Assembly: GCA_038502055.1 (NCBI GenBank)
Contig: JAXRKN010000042.1
Span: 1,798,001-1,862,000, forward strand
Source: Tanytarsus gracilentus
Taxonomy: Eukaryota; Arthropoda; Insecta; Diptera; Chironomidae
Direction: 5' to 3'
Length of the DNA stretch: 64,000 nt
The notes under the pieces are model-generated. The model did no database searches and was not told the origin of the DNA. It saw only the letters and a program-made list of their open reading frames with translations. Position numbers and translations under genes: made by a program. Shown in pieces: positions 51,418 through 62,277 of this stretch (the stretch's first letter is position 1; the number at the start of each line of letters is the position of its first letter).

Positions 51418-54400
51418 CTTAAAAAGGAGAGTTTATCAAGCAATGTTGCTTGTGATTATAAATTTATGGTTTTACTTGTAAAATGCAGCCTTGAAATGGT
51501 TCTTTAAACGCCAACATTTGCTGATAGAGTGGATCGAGTGTTTTCCTTGCGGCTGTCGTTTTCGCTTTTGCTATGCATTTTTTACCCGAAACTAAATAAA
51601 CTTTCACATAAGGTGCGGGTAGTATTTTTGAACCGGAACGTGCCTAGAAATTGGAAATTTTAAGACTCGTCTAAACTCTAAATAGTAAGTCACTCACTTG
51701 AAGTCCTCTCGCTCGTATCACTTCGACTTCAAGGAAGCCTTTTTGGTAGCATAGGGATAATTGAATATCGCCTAACGCTGGAGCACCCAAAACTTGACGG
51801 CCGACCAACTGGCCAGGGCCTAAGCCGTCAATAAATTCAGAAAGCTGACCGCCTTCACCAACGACCATACGAAGTGATGGTGACCACCTATGAATTGTAT
51901 TGACAAAGTTATATTAGCAAATTTCATCATAAAAAATTAACTTTTTGTTTAAAGAAGCAACAGCTAAAAACTGAAATAAAAAAATAGCTTGATAAAAATG
52001 ACATAAAAAAAATTAATGCCAATATGCAGGAAAGAATAAATTTGCTACAATTTTGATAAAAAGGAGAATAAAAAAATGAGTTTCTATAAGTCTAAAAATT
52101 TGCTAGCAATTTTAGATAATATAAAAAAGGCGTCTCTTGGATTAGACGAGCAATAAATGATGCGAGGATGAACGAAAATGCATGACTGAAAAATATGAGG
52201 AGTGAGTTACGGGTGCAAACAAGAGCGAACTTATTTTTAAAGTTAAATTTATTTTTCTCTGAGGAATCCAACAATGAAGGAGAAATTCAAAGTTATCCAA
52301 CAAAATATCCTGACACAAGGGGGAGATGTAGACATTGAATGGCGATTACGATTAAAGTTTAACATTAACTTACTTAACAAAAAAATTAAACATCTTTAAA
52401 TTAACCTTTATAAAGCATTTTCTATACAAAATCGATAACGATTTTACTTTTAAAAAGCTTTTAGTGTTAGGATTAGAGATTTACACTACAGTACATAAAT
52501 AAACTTTCAACTTATCAAATTTTTAAATTTTTAAAATGTTAAAAAGTTATTTTTAAAGACACCAACTTGATTGATAGAAATCTACAAAAACTGGAAATTT
52601 TAAGCATAGAAAGATTGCATAAGTGGAAGATTATTATTTATATGATCGCACAAAGATAGACACTATTTAAATTATAAGTACATAATTTTTAATAATGATT
52701 TCTGAAAGCTTTTGGTTTTAAAAAGCTCATCCTGAAAGCTTTCAGATGACATTGAACAAAAACCTATGATGGTTCATTTGTATGTAAATTATTTACTAAT
52801 ATATTACCGACGTATATAAGAAAATCTATAAATTTTTAAATAAAATTCGTATCTGATAAAAAGACATCAATACTAATGAACCATCGTTATTCAAAACATC
52901 GAGATTTCATAAAAAATTTGCAGATTTTGTGATAGAATAAAAAACACATAGAAAAAAATATTTTTCTCAGCAAGAAAATTAAATAATTTAAAAAAAAAGG
53001 TTAAAGGTTTTGAAAATAAATAAAAAATATACACAATATACTTTGAAAGAGAGCTTTTGCTTATGTTGCAATAGAGATTTTTTGTAATAATTGCAATTCA
53101 AGATTTTTTTTTGCGAAAAACAACGGAAAGGCGAACACTTACGATGAGCCTTCTGAACTTGAAATCGAATGGAGACTACCAGCTCGAGTCGGAACGACTT
53201 CAATTGAGCGCTGAATTGAACCGGCAGATGCACGCTTTCGTTGTGTGACGCCTTGATCTATTGTGCAATCATATACATATTGAATTTTATTTGGTATGTG
53301 AAAAAACAGGATTTTTTTTTGAGGGGGGAATTTTCGTTATTTTCTTTGTTAAAAAGGTCTTAAAATATGCTGGCACTAAATTAACATTAAAGCAGTAGCT
53401 TATCTCTTTATTTGTAAGTGCCTTTCTTATCAACGAAATATATTATGCAAAGTCATAAAATAATTAAAAGACTCATAAAAAAAATTACTTTTCACTTTAC
53501 ACTATAATTATTCTCAAAACAAAAAATATGTAATTAAATTCTAAAATAAATAAAAAAGCATCTAAAACAACGTTCAGTTATGTATATACGCTTCTAAATC
53601 TCCCCGCGAGTAGTAAATTTTGTGATGTTTCGCTTTATTACACTTTATGATGTTGATATTATGGGCATATCATGTAGCAAAAAAATCATGATAACTTCAG
53701 ACGAAATATTTGCTTATGAAATGAATATTAAATTTTTTTAAGTCATTCATGAATGAGAATTGAGGATTTTTATTAAATCCTACTCAATTTCCATTATAAA
53801 TAACTCAATTGATGATCAACATGAAAAAATTAAATGATTTAACAAAGAAATGATTTTTTAATAATCATAAAAGCAAAGATTTGCAAACTAAAGCGAAAAA
53901 TCTAATTTTTTTATTAAGAAAATTATAAAATGCCATTTAAGGAGCGAACCTGTCGCCATCTGCACTGCCTTCGCCATCACTAGATGCAGAGGAGCCACGT
54001 GAGATTCCTCCTCGCATCTCGCCGGGTAAAACTTCTTCACTTCGATGTATCGTAAAAGAATTTTTACCCTTTTTACCAAAGCCCATTCGCCGCTTTCGAC
54101 CTTCGTTTGTCACACATAAACATTGAAATAGTTGTTGAAAGATTTTAGGTTAAAATTAATTTTTTTCGCTTTTGCATTTTTTTAAAATAACAAAATTAAA
54201 AAAGTAAGAAATTTTCTATTACGAAAATAAAAAGTTTTTCTCGTTTCCTAGAATGAAATTTTGCACTACTGTCGGACCGAATCAAATAATTCTCATTTAT
54301 GGTTTTTAAAAACTATTAATTTCTCTTCAATAAATAGAATAAAAGTTTTTAAGAAAATAACTGGGTAGTGGAATACTTAAGCTCTTACTTAAATTACCTG

Positions 54401-57400
54401 TTGCCGACAACTGCGATGTCGAGTTGCTCTTCTTGCCCATGCCGCTACTCGTACCGCCATAACGCTCTTGCGTCGATGTCTCACTTTTTGGTGATCTTTG
54501 GTCCATTTGTCTTGCACGCGCTCTATCTAAACCTGTTAGCCCGACGGCCGTATCGCTTAAACTACCATCTACAAATTATTTTAAATTAATATTTATTCAA
54601 ACATGAAATGGACACAACGCCTCACCTATTCTATCCTCTAAATTAGTATCAGCATTTGATAAGCTACGATTGAGATCTTTTTGATCACGATCAATTGCAA
54701 TATCTTGTTCTCGATTATTGGTCCGATCGTTTTTCTTGAATGAATCACGATGCACACCTTCTTTGCTTCTCGATGACCGATCATAGTCGCTGCGTTTTTT
54801 CGGCGATGATTTTGATGAATTTGCATTTTTTGGCGGGTGTTTTTTAAGTGAGCCACGGGATGGCGTAATTTGCAATTTAGCGATAGCATTAGAGGAAACA
54901 ATTTTGTCAGATTTAGTTAATTTTGGGGTGGATTTATACTCAAAATATTCGGGATTATCGTTAATGCTAACGGAGCTATTACGAGAGCTTTTATTGCTGT
55001 CATTACGAGACTTTGATTTGCTGCGGGAAGCTCCAACTCCTTCTAAGCTACTGCTACGTCGACCGCGAGTCTGTTTCGGTTTATTTTTGCCACTAAATGA
55101 GGAATTTTTCTCGCGAGTTAAAGCCCTAACTTTTTTAGTCTCGAAAACATCATCAAAAACTTCTTCTTCATTTTTATTTAATTCTTCTTTATCGCTCTTC
55201 GATTCTTGAGATATCGAGCGACATTTTTGAAAAACATTTCTAGCCGAATGATCAATTTTATTCTCAATAACTTTCTTAGCCTCTGGAGGTTGAAATACTT
55301 TTCCCTCCAGTTCTAATTTTAGGCTGCTCCTTCTTTCCTCATTAGTGAGAGTTAAATTATTTTTAGACAACATTCGAGATCGAACATCATCAATAATTGA
55401 TCCAGTGGTGTCGTCACCAATTGCAGGTGCATTAACATTAAGATCAAGCTTTAAATTATCACGACTGTATCGTCTTTCTTTGATTTTATGAAATTGATTT
55501 AATTCTCGTTTATGAATCATGTAGTCAGATTGAGGAAATTCATTTAAATTATCATAATTCTCATTAAATTTTGTGAGTCTAAATTCTCTCGAATCTGGCG
55601 GATTTCGAATCTCAAATGGATTATGAAATAAATTGTTTGACACCCAGTCATTTGCATTGGATTGATTCGACAAATCATAATCGAAATTATAGCTTTGACT
55701 AATGGCATCGTGCTCGTCTGCCGAGTAACTTTTACCAAATTTCGAAGGATTTGGAATGAAATTGTAAGAAATTTCTTCAACATTCGGAACGTACAGTGAT
55801 TGAGTATTTCTCACTGGAATTTGTGGAAGTTTTCGACGTCTCGCGCTTTTATTTTCACGCTCATAATCAAGCTTAAAGTCATTCATGTTTCGAGAAGTTG
55901 TTGATGTTGGTCGATTTGCAAATCTACTGTAACAGGGAAGTGAATTTTTGCTAAAATTCTTTCGTAATTCTAGCGCTGAAAGCTTTTTAGGAATGAGAAT
56001 AGCCGACGATTGTGGAATACTTTTGGTCATGTTAAGTGACTTTAAAAATTCACTTTCTTGTTGCAAAATAATTTCATTGCGATTCGAAGGCAGTTTTCTC
56101 TCGTGAAGCAATCGTCGCTTGTAAAATTTTCTTAACATTCATATTTAATTTCATAATTTTGAGTTAAACATTTTTAAAAAACTCACCTTATTCCTTTGGA
56201 ACCGCGCGGCCTTTCAGATTGCGTTGAAAAGGCACTCGATGTGACGCTCACAACCGACTCCATGTCGGAGTCTCCAAAATCACCCAAAAAGTCTTTATCA
56301 GGCGATAAGGATGGTCTTGTTCGTGAACGTGAATCTGCATTGGTTAAGTCACTGTCTGAGAGGCCCGAGTAGTGTCGTTCCCAACCTAAAAGATTAGTAA
56401 TTATTACTTTGACATAACTTGAAACTTTCTCAAGCTACCCCCAGCTCCAGTGCTTCTATAAGTTGGCATGTGATAGCCTTGTCGACCACCACGGTATCGC
56501 CGTCCCATCGAACGCTCCTCAAAGTCCTGCATCAGTCGATCTCGCATGGCGGGATTTCTCGATATTTGAGGTATTCTTGGCAATTGGCGCTTCTTCGGTG
56601 AACCTGTTGGCGTCGCTGTCGCTGAGCGAGATTGAAATTTTCCGTGTGTGTATGATTGTTGCTGTTGAAGTGGAAGAACAGGATAATCTTTTGAACCCGT
56701 TGTGTAGCGATCTTCTGGTGGCGATAAAGATCCACGCCTCTCTCCACGATATTCACTTGGCGCCGCTGATTGACTTCGGTGACTCATTGACATTGTCTCG
56801 CCTCTTCGTTGCAAATTTGACTGTTGAAAAAAAATTAGGTTAAATTGAATTATTAAAGAATGTCCAAAAGTGCTCACTTGTTGATAATTATTTGATCCTC
56901 CACCGATTCCCGATACCGTTTGATAGTCTCTTGATACCATACCAGCTACCCTTTTACGGCCTTGTGGTGACATATCACGTCTCGAACGACGCTCAATTAA
57001 ATCAGCCTGATTAATTAAAAAAATTAATCAAATTAATTTCCAACAAATTTTAATGAAAACTTTTTTTCGTCGAACATGAACAGAAAAATTAGTTTCGAGG
57101 TTGATTGCAGGGCATTTTCAATAGATTTAAGCAAAAAGATTGTTTAAAAATGTTAAGCAAAAAAGAGATCTAAACCAAGCGATATTTTAAGTAACAAAAA
57201 TAAATATGTGCTTTCTTAAAAATAAACTTTAAGCGCAACATTATGAAAGAAATATATATTTTTTTGCATGCAACTATTAAAGATATTTTTAGTTTCTTCG
57301 TGTCCACTTTCTCTAAAGTTTTTGTTAAAAATAAACTTTAGAAAGAATTCTAGAAAAAAAACTTTGTCATCTTTAAAATATTTCGTTGAATTGTCTGTAA

Positions 57401-60400
57401 AGTTTTGGGGTAAAAGAAGAGGCAAATGTCATTTCAAAAAATATATAAATTATACAAAAATTAGTGTAAAAACATCATAGTTAAAATTATTCATTGAAGA
57501 AAATGCGTGTGTAGAAATGATTAGGGCTCACATCACACATAGAGAAAAGAGGGAAAATCTTTTTTTTACATTTAAATGTTTTCATTTTTTTTGGGAAACA
57601 ATTTTGTGAAATGTACCTCGGGCGGAGGACTTGAGGAGCTGCCTAAGGACGAAATGCTTGCTCCATCTCGTCCCGTAGTCAATCCATCAATATCACATTC
57701 CGATGTGTCCGAGTCGCTGAGTCGCGATGTCGTACTAGGCGGCGATAAATGATCCGTTGGCGTGTTTAAATCTATATTATCGTGACCGGCCGAATGATGA
57801 TGATGATGATGATGATGAAGGTGATGATCTTCAGACTTATGATACTGCATTTGAAATAGATAAAAATTTAATTTAATAAGTTTTTTCTTCCCCTCGATTG
57901 CCGCAACATTCTCATATAAAGGTTTGTTATCTAGATAGTTTTAAATAATAAATAAATAGTTAGACGGAGTGTGCTGATACTGTAAAAAGAACTCAACAAA
58001 AAAAAATGTAGGAGAGAGGGAATAAAATATTTCATCTCTGTTTGGGAAAAGAAAGCACATCAACTACAGAAGTTCTACTTAAAAATTTGTTTCATCGTTT
58101 TCTCCCCTCAGTTTAAAAATAGAGGGAGAGAAAAAAATTAAAAAAGTAGAAAATAAGAAGAGAAAATGTTTTTTAAAAAAAGGAGATAGTGGAAGCATGA
58201 GAAGTGGAAAGATTTTGCTCTAAATACGAACCGCTCCGGGGTAGTCTTGATGCGGCTGCAGCATGTACCATTCAGGCTCATCGTCGAGGGGATGATTGTG
58301 TAAATCTACAACAACTTCACCTAGAAATTCGTGCACATCGTATCGCACATAATCCCAAAGTGTGACCTGAAATAATTTTTATCAAGCTCTTTTAATTATT
58401 TTTTTTGTAATAAATTTTCAACTCACTTCGAGCAATCGATTCGTTAAATCGGCTCTCCGTAAACCCGTAAATGTAAATGTTTGACCCCATCGCGGCTCAT
58501 TTGTACTAGCTAATGTTTTTGTTCGTCGTTTGGATTTATCGGAATGAATAGGAAGTAAGAATATCTGTGGAAATTTAGAAAAAAAATTAGAAAACTTTAA
58601 AAGGAATTCACTAATTAGATTTCTCTCACTTTGGCATAAGGATTTCTTGCAGCCTGATTTGGTCGGTATGTAAAATCAGCTGCACATACTATCGTTACTA
58701 TCAGCTGCAGTGTGCTCGCCTCAAAGCCCAACTTAATTTGTAGTCGTCCGCCAACATTCGGATCTATTACGCCGGGTTGCATTAAGCGTCGCTGGTATCT
58801 CCCAAGAGGTCGCTTAGAATGATAGCCAGGAGCTTGAAGCTTTTGTTGATAATTAAAATCCGGCGAACCGGGTGATGTCACTAATACACTAGGTTTATCA
58901 CGACCATCGAAGGATTCTGAAGTGAGTGAGGAAAATTTTGATTAGAAATTTAAATTTTTTTCAAATTATTTATAAAAATTAATATGATTATTGTGCTGAG
59001 TGTGTATGTGTAAAATCTAATTTCCAAAAAATCTGTGGTTGTATCCTGTCTGGAGTGCATGTGTAAGAAAATAAAAAAATATTTTTCTATATGTTTGAGA
59101 TTTTGTTGCTCCCCATTTTTTTTTTAAAATTTAAAAAGTTTTCGCACTTAATTATTCTTAAAAACTATCAATATTAGAATCATCTGTGTGGTGCTACCTT
59201 TTTGGAGATATTGTCGAGAGTGTCGTATGGGTGAATGAGACTGTCGCCAGGACGTTTGAGCAGCTTTGCGATTCACGCTCAACGGTCGTGATACAATTAA
59301 TTCAATTTGAGACTCATGTCGACTCTCTTCAATCACATCGCATACTTCTTGTGCACTTTTACCTTGCAATGAACGACCATTCCATTCAATCACTTCGTCG
59401 CCTTTAAATGAGACACGAATAGAAAGAAAAATCATGTTGAAAAAAGCACACGAGAAATAAAAGAAAATAAAAATAACAGAGAGGTTTTGGGGGGTTAGAA
59501 AGTAGTACAAAAAGTAAACGTATGGTGAGTAACGAGAGACATTAGGAAATGTGCATCAGGTTGATGGCGAATGGCGAAACATAAAAAAGGTAAAGTAGGT
59601 GAAAAAATGAATGTCTTACCCACTCTCAAGTGTCCTTCTTGCTCAGCAATAGATCCACGTTTAACTTTTTCTATTAAAGCACCTTTGCGTGATGACGACA
59701 ACGTCGTGCCACCAACAATTTTAAGACCTAAAATGTCTTCGCCATCGATATTCTTCCTCAATATCATGTGACCAATCATACGTTGACCATCTTGTGATAC
59801 TTGCCAGTTCACAGGATTCTACATCGATGTCATCCAGATTTTATGTTAAAATTTGGTTTTACGTTGTTCGTGTTTCAAAAAAAAAGTTTTTCAAGCAGTT
59901 TTTGTCCAATCATGTTCGCATAAAGGACCAAACAATAGTTTTTTGTTTTCGGCATACATTCATCGATATACAGAAATTTTCCGCACACAATATGTGTTAA
60001 AGTGAGATTTTATTTTTTTTTTATGGAAATGAATCATGTTGAGAGAGAAAAGAAAAAAAAATTGATTTTCAGAAATAAATCTTTCAATTTATGGTTTAAA
60101 ATGAAAATAAGGAGAACATTGCTGATGTTTCACATTTAATCACATAAAACACAGGATTTTGTTGATTATAAGAAGGCTAGAAGTCAAAAATGTGCGATGA
60201 AACTTTTTTCTTTGTTATTTGATGCTAAAAATAGAAATGGCAGAGTTGGAGTTGGGGTGATCAAAATATAAAGCGGAGCTATAATATTATAATGCTCAAT
60301 GATTGAGGATATTTTATAAAAAAAATTGAATATAAAATTTTAAAAATTTCCCAACTCTGCCTCGATTCAACATAAATACATCATTTTTATGGCTAAATAA

Positions 60401-62277
60401 ATTTTACCAGTTAATAAAAAATATTTTTAGTGGCTAGATAGAAAAAAAAGGTTAGAATAGTTGCATGCAAAAAAATTCGTTTAAAGGGTTCAAGCACTTC
60501 ATGCGATAAATAACATTCGCGAGCAAAAATTACTTAGTGAATAAAATAAAAAGGAGGAAAAATAAAAATAACTACATTTTTTCGTAGCTCATAACTTTTT
60601 TTTCTCTTAAAAATGCCCTACGCTGCATGTTCAAAATAAATTTAGAGGTTTATTTTTAAAAAATTTCTAAAGGAAAGTGGGAGAGCCTCTAAGGAAAGAG
60701 TGTAAGGACTTTTCTTCTTCTTAATTTATCAATTGAACTTCCTCTGCAATTGCTTCATATTTCTTTTGTATTTTTTTTCGCACAATAAAAATTGTGGATG
60801 GACAAAGCAGAGAAAGACATTTTTTTACAAAGGAAATTCTGAAGCGGAGTTTTCTTTTTTTCTGTTCATTAAATTTTATGCGAATGCAACTAATTTTTTT
60901 ATACCTTTGGTCCATCACCACGATTTGAATCCTCGCTGCTTGTGAATGTGCTACTCGTATCGATACCCGAATCTTTCGTTGTTGAGTCTTGACTCTCTTG
61001 ACGTTCACTTTCCCACCGCGACAACTCGTCCAAGTCCTGCCCATCAAATCTCACCGTTTTCTTTCTTCGCTCGGTAAATTGTCTATTATCACTTGCTGCT
61101 TGCTCATCCACATAGGGATCGAGTGTATCACTTGAGAAGCGACTATTTGAGTGGCTACTATTCGACTGATTGAATATGGCACTGGTTCTATTGTAAGAGT
61201 TGGAATGAGAGGACGATCTCGTCGGTGATATCGATGATGATGACGTTGGCTGATGATGATGATGATACGCTAAGTCGTTTGATTGGTCTAAGTGTGATGA
61301 CGGAAGATGTGTACTGGGGTTCTGGTAGCTACTGCTGCCTATCCGATTATTATTGTTATTATTGTAAATGTGACTAGAGTGATTAGCACGATTGTATTGA
61401 TTTTTTTGATGAATGTCCAGCTTTATAGTCGCACTGGAAACTGGTTGCGCTTTCGCCAGCGAAATTCGCGTTTCCCCCAAGTTTGTGGGCGATGTTGATG
61501 GATAATTTCGTGGTGCACCATCAAAATACTTCCATGCTGTAAATGGGTTATGAGGTTGGGAGAGTTTTTAATTTTACTAAAGAATTTTTTTAAGAAGAAG
61601 ATTTTTTTTGACGCGCGGTTTTGATGGAACCACAAAATTATGGAAGAGTTTGTGTCAATTATAAAAGATAAAAAATATAATTTGTGCTCTCAAAATAAGC
61701 ATTTTAATTTTGTGCTCGGGACATTCTAATCAATTAATACCAATAAGCACTTGAGAATGATTTTTATTGTCAAGATTAATTTTTTTATTTCGCGAGAATT
61801 GTAAAACTTTACAACATTATAAAAATTAATGTCCACCATAAAGTCTCAAGTGCACAATACTTATTTTAAAGCCTTCATCACCACCACATACTAAAAAATG
61901 TTTTTTATATCCAATTAGAACAATTATAAAAAATTATTAATATGTTTTAATTGAATATTTTTTTTTTCAATAAAAGGAATCGACAATCATATTGAATCAC
62001 GAATAAAGCGAGAAATTTCGCGGAGAATGATAGAAAAAGGCACAAGTTATGCCACATACAGAAATTCTTCGAAAAATATAGAGATAGTTATATTTTATGA
62101 CAATCAGCAGCAACAACATTAACATGTATAAAAATAGGAAATTTGATCATTGCATTCGTCTTTTAATTACCGATAAGAAACTTTTAATGTTTTTGTCTAA
62201 GACCGTTTGACTTTTCGAAATATCCGATGACGATGACGACGGCGTTGATGCCTTCCTATCTACTTTTACATTGTCAC
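51208..62277 (-). CDS. Rim: Rim (Rab3-interacting active-zone protein), C-terminal 16+ exons (gene-level entry)
   Basis: RIM is a presynaptic active-zone scaffold that tethers Ca2+ channels and primes vesicles through Rab3, Munc13, ELKS and RIM-BP (family knowledge). Exons in order on the minus strand: 61536-60905, 59818-59620, 59401-59198, 58916-58630, 58564-58427, 58366-58232, 57844-57617, 57006-56878, 56820-56439, 56385-56187, 56130-54626, 54568-54398, then 54100-53950 or 53257-53143, then 51887-51698, 51643-51476, 51417-51208. All phases match, giving about 1640 residues. Domains in order: PDZ (LGLKIVGG carboxylate loop), C2A, SH3 ligands RQLPRIP and RKLPQIP, a basic low-complexity region, and C2B. 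In C2A the residue before PY is Asn (ARNPYAK), not the Ca2+-binding Asp, as in other RIMs, so Ca2+-independent function is expected. The N-terminal zinc-finger Rab-binding part is outside the window. Confidence 0.93.
51476..51643 (-). CDS. Rim: Rim exon, middle of C2B
   Basis: ARSGSKILPAPYVKVYLVSG then KKCIAKAKTTAARKTLDPLY and QQMLAFKEPF, lacking the Ca2+-binding Asp cluster as in other RIM C2B domains. Phase 0 at both ends. Confidence 0.97.
51698..51887 (-). CDS. Rim: Rim exon, start of C2B
   Basis: WSPSLRMVVGEGGQLSEFID then GLGPGQLVGRQVLGAPALGD and IQLSLCYQKGFLEVEVIRAR, with the classic RIM C2B lead-in. Ends RGLQ at donor CAA|GTGAGT. Confidence 0.97.
51888..53142 (-). other. Rim intron before C2B
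   Basis: AT-rich intron (1.26 kb) downstream of alternative exon B. Nothing else recognised. Confidence 0.7.
53143..53257 (-). CDS. Rim: Rim alternative exon B
   Basis: DQGVTQRKRASAGSIQRSIE then VVPTRAGSLHSISSSEGSS, with the same entry (1) and exit (2) phases as exon A and a stronger donor, ATC|GTAAGT. If spliced after exon A, the frame breaks and hits a TGA inside this exon, so A and B should be used one at a time. Confidence 0.8.
53950..54100 (-). CDS. Rim: Rim alternative exon A
   Basis: GRKRRMGFGKKGKNSFTIHR then SEEVLPGEMRGGISRGSSAS and DGEGSADGD, resembling the usual RIM sequence before C2B. It enters in phase 1 and leaves in phase 2, giving DGDRWSPSLR with the exon at 51887. The donor CAG|GTTCGC is weak. 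Confidence 0.9.
54398..54568 (-). CDS. Rim: Rim exon before the alternative pair
   Basis: DGSLSDTAVGLTGLDRARAR then QMDQRSPKSETSTQERYGG to NSTSQLSAT, ending one base (G) into the next codon at ACAG|GTAATT. A conserved RIM segment upstream of C2B. Confidence 0.92.
54626..56130 (-). CDS. Rim: Rim exon, 501-codon basic low-complexity region with RKLPQIP
   Basis: A single large exon after a 56-nt intron (acceptor TTAAG). It is Lys/Arg/Asn/Ser-rich with no folded domain visible. It carries a second SH3-ligand-like motif, RRRKLPQIPVRN, and several SR/KS-rich clusters near the end. It closes NRSLSNADTNLEDRI, joining to DGSLSDTAVGL. Although it begins near an ATG, splice phase shows it is internal. 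Confidence 0.9.
56187..56385 (-). CDS. Rim: Rim exon, conserved acidic/Ser segment
   Basis: GWERHYSGLSDSDLTNADSR then SLSPDKDFLGDFGDSDMESV and VSVTSSAFSTQSERPRGSKG; a stretch typical of RIM proteins. Ends in phase 2 at ATAAG|GTGAGT. Confidence 0.95.
56439..56820 (-). CDS. Rim: Rim exon with RQLPRIP SH3 ligand
   Basis: Starts SNLQRRGETMSMSHRSQSAA. It contains SPKKRQLPRIPQIS, matching the RxLPxxP motif that RIM-binding protein SH3 domains recognise in RIMs (established for vertebrate and fly RIMs). Ends STGAG at donor GGGG|GTAGCT. Confidence 0.92.
56878..57006 (-). CDS. Rim: Rim exon, basic linker
   Basis: ADLIERRSRRDMSPQGRKRV to SNNYQQ, phase 0 at both ends. It is separated from the next exon by a 57-nt intron that has no stop in frame. 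Confidence 0.85.
57007..57616 (-). other. Rim intron after the His-run exon (610 nt)
   Basis: GT-AG intron; no coding sequence or repeat of note. Confidence 0.7.
57617..57844 (-). CDS. Rim: Rim exon with His run
   Basis: 76 codons in phase 0, with eight consecutive His encoded by a GAT/ATG microsatellite. Ends ISSLGSSSSPPPE. Disordered linker after C2A. Confidence 0.85.
58232..58366 (-). CDS. Rim: Rim exon, end of C2A
   Basis: VTLWDYVRYDVHEFLGEVVV then HPLDDEPEWYMLQPHQDYPG; this is the last C2A strands. The donor GCG|GTTCGT is weak. Confidence 0.93.
58427..58564 (-). CDS. Rim: Rim exon, middle of C2A
   Basis: IFLLPIHSDKSKRRTKTLAS then TNEPRWGQTFTFTGLRRADL, with the RIM signature DKSKRRTKT. 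Phase 0 at both ends. Confidence 0.95.
58630..58916 (-). CDS. Rim: Rim exon, start of C2A
   Basis: Begins ESFDGRDKPSVLVTSPGSPD. C2A starts around GGRLQIKLGFEASTLQLIVT and runs to ARNPYAK at donor AAA|GTGAGA. An Asn stands where Ca2+-binding C2 domains have Asp. Confidence 0.93.
59198..59401 (-). CDS. Rim: Rim exon, second half of PDZ
   Basis: GDEVIEWNGRSLQGKSAQEV then CDVIEESRHESQIELIVSRP completes the PDZ domain. The linker that follows ends SRQYLQK at donor AAAG|GTAGCA. Confidence 0.95.
59620..59818 (-). CDS. Rim: Rim exon, first half of PDZ
   Basis: NPVNWQVSQDGQRMIGHMIL then DILGLKIVGGTTLSS and GALIEKVKRGSIAEQEGHLR. This contains the GLGF-type carboxylate-binding loop (LGLKIVGG) that in RIM binds ELKS/CAST. 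Ends one base into Gly. Confidence 0.95.
59819..60904 (-). other. Rim intron before the PDZ domain (1.1 kb)
   Basis: GT-AG intron in phase 0; nothing recognised. Confidence 0.7.
60905..61536 (-). CDS. Rim: Rim exon upstream of the PDZ domain
   Basis: Starts WKYFDGAPRNYPSTSPTNLG after acceptor TTTACAG. It has N, S and H homopolymer-like runs and ends with KKTVRFDGQDLDELSRWESE to SNRGDGPK at donor AAG|GTATAA, in phase 0 into the PDZ exon. Confidence 0.85.
62171..62277 (-). CDS. Possible Rim N-terminal-side exon (phase unresolved)
   Basis: Open in only one frame: GDNVKVDRKASTPSSSSSDI then SKSQTVLDKNIKSFLS, between acceptor ATATAG and donor TCG|GTAATT. It leaves in phase 0, but the exon at 61536 must be entered after one base, so the two cannot be directly joined. 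It may need an unseen small exon, an alternative acceptor (AAG at 61529), or it may not be an exon. Confidence 0.4.

Noticed and set aside
56133..56138. ATG near 56138 as an independent gene start for the 513-codon ORF
   Set aside because: Upstream and downstream exons join it in perfect phase through a 56-nt GT-AG intron, so it is an internal Rim exon.
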